This document shows positions 5,316 through 5,894 of a DNA stretch of 5,894 nt, piece after piece (positions within the stretch are counted from its first letter, which is position 1; each line of letters begins with the position of its first letter). The position numbers and the translations under genes are program-made. The notes beneath the pieces were generated by a model, which was given only the letters and a program-made list of their open reading frames with translations, was not told the DNA's origin and did no database searches. Origin of the DNA: Deltaproteobacteria bacterium (GTDB lineage: Bacteria > Desulfobacterota > Desulfuromonadia > Desulfuromonadales > BM103); NCBI GenBank assembly GCA_024636215.1, contig JAGXHL010000100.1:1-5894 (forward strand). The letters are read 5' to 3'.

Positions 5316-5894
5316 TTACTTGTGATAGCCAAGTCGGGTTGAAAGCTCTTCGGAGGCATTCAAGACCAGGGGAACAAGCTCTTTGACAATGCGCTCTTCT
5401 CCGAGGCGCATGCTCGGTCCGGAGATGCTGATCGAACCGACGATCCGGCGGGTGTAGTCGCGAATCGGTGCGGCGACGCAATGAACACCAAGATCCAGCT
5501 CTTCATTATCAATGGCATAGCCTTGCTGGGCAACTTCCTCCAGCTCTTCCTTGAGTGCTTTGCGGGTTGTAATGGTTGTGGCAGTGTGTGTTTGAAATGT
5601 CTCGTTCGGCAGGATCTCGTTGATTTCATCGTCAGACATAAAGGCCAGGTAAACTTTGCCTGCTGCGGTGCAGTAGGCCGGCAGGCGCGAGCCGACCCGT
5701 GAGACGACGCGGACCGTCATGTCGGTTTCCACCATGTCGAGATAGACGACATGACCTTCTTTAAAGATGGCGACATAACAGGTTTCGTTGCACTCAGCAA
5801 CCATCTTTTCGAGGATCGGCTTCGCCTGGCGCAACAGACCCATCTGTTTGATGAAAGTTTGGCCGAGCTCTAGAGCCTTGAGACCGAGTCGGTA
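5316..5894 (-). CDS. IclR-family transcriptional regulator, C-terminal part (5' end outside window)
   Basis: The frame is open from the right window edge to a TAA stop, giving 192 residues. IclR proteins are usually about 250-260 residues, so about 60 N-terminal residues with the helix-turn-helix are missing. The fragment begins YRLGLKALELG, the usual end of the winged helix and start of the linker helix. The effector domain follows: ATYPICAL-looking but complete blocks are CYVAIFKEGHVVYLD, RVVSRVGSRLPAYCTAAGKVYLAF (substrate pocket strand and helix), the GYAIDNEELDLGVHCVAAPIRD signature region, and VGSISISGPSMRL near the end. Family members bind small metabolites such as aromatic acids, glyoxylate or sugar acids and repress or activate nearby operons. 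The ligand here is unknown, and the target is probably upstream, outside the window. A terminator follows, so co-transcription with the hydrolase is unlikely. An ATG at 5841-5843 is internal, not the start, since family sequence continues above it. Confidence 0.93.
   Translation of the reverse strand, partial: YRLGLKALELGQTFIKQMGLLRQAKPILEKMVAECNETCYVAIFKEGHVVYLDMVETDMTVRVVSRVGSRLPAYCTAAGKVYLAFMSDDEINEILPNETFQTHTATTITTRKALKEELEEVAQQGYAIDNEELDLGVHCVAAPIRDYTRRIVGSISISGPSMRLGEERIVKELVPLVLNASEELSTRLGYHK

Noticed and set aside
5149..5481. 110-codon minus-strand open frame overlapping the end of the IclR gene
   Set aside because: It runs through the terminator and promoter region and is out of frame with the clear IclR effector domain.

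Overview
The window holds five protein-coding genes, two of them cut by the window edges, arranged as + / - - / + / - -. The products and their style (a c-di-GMP HD-GYP protein with a C-terminal YPVGSLVRL-type module, HEAT-repeat signalling proteins, an IclR regulator, moderate GC content) suggest a Gram-negative environmental bacterium, most likely Desulfuromonadota (Geobacter, Desulfuromonas or Pelobacter-like). This is inference from gene style only; no marker RNA gene is present.

Left part (1-3325): the C-terminal end of a HEAT-repeat protein on + runs into a strong bidirectional terminator. Facing it on - is a two-gene operon: a HEAT-repeat protein (upstream gene) and an HD-GYP phosphodiesterase-type protein (downstream gene), joined by an ATGA stop/start overlap. 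The two operon proteins share a homologous N-terminal module of about 110 residues on different outputs, a HEAT solenoid in one and an HD-GYP domain in the other. This is the most interesting observation in the window. It suggests a paired signalling or scaffold system built on a common N-terminal domain, with c-di-GMP turnover as the probable output.

Middle (3326-4271): a gene-poor region of 328 bases, then coaE (dephospho-CoA kinase, last step of CoA synthesis) on + with a good ribosome binding site.

Right part (4229-5894): an alpha/beta hydrolase of the carboxylesterase / monoacylglycerol-lipase type on -, whose 3' end overlaps the coaE 3' end by 43 bases with no visible terminator. Upstream of it are a good sigma70-type promoter and a terminator, then the C-terminal effector domain of an IclR-family regulator whose N-terminal DNA-binding part lies outside the window. 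The terminator between IclR and the hydrolase argues that they are separate transcription units.

I saw no tRNA, rRNA, CRISPR, insertion sequence or phage signal.
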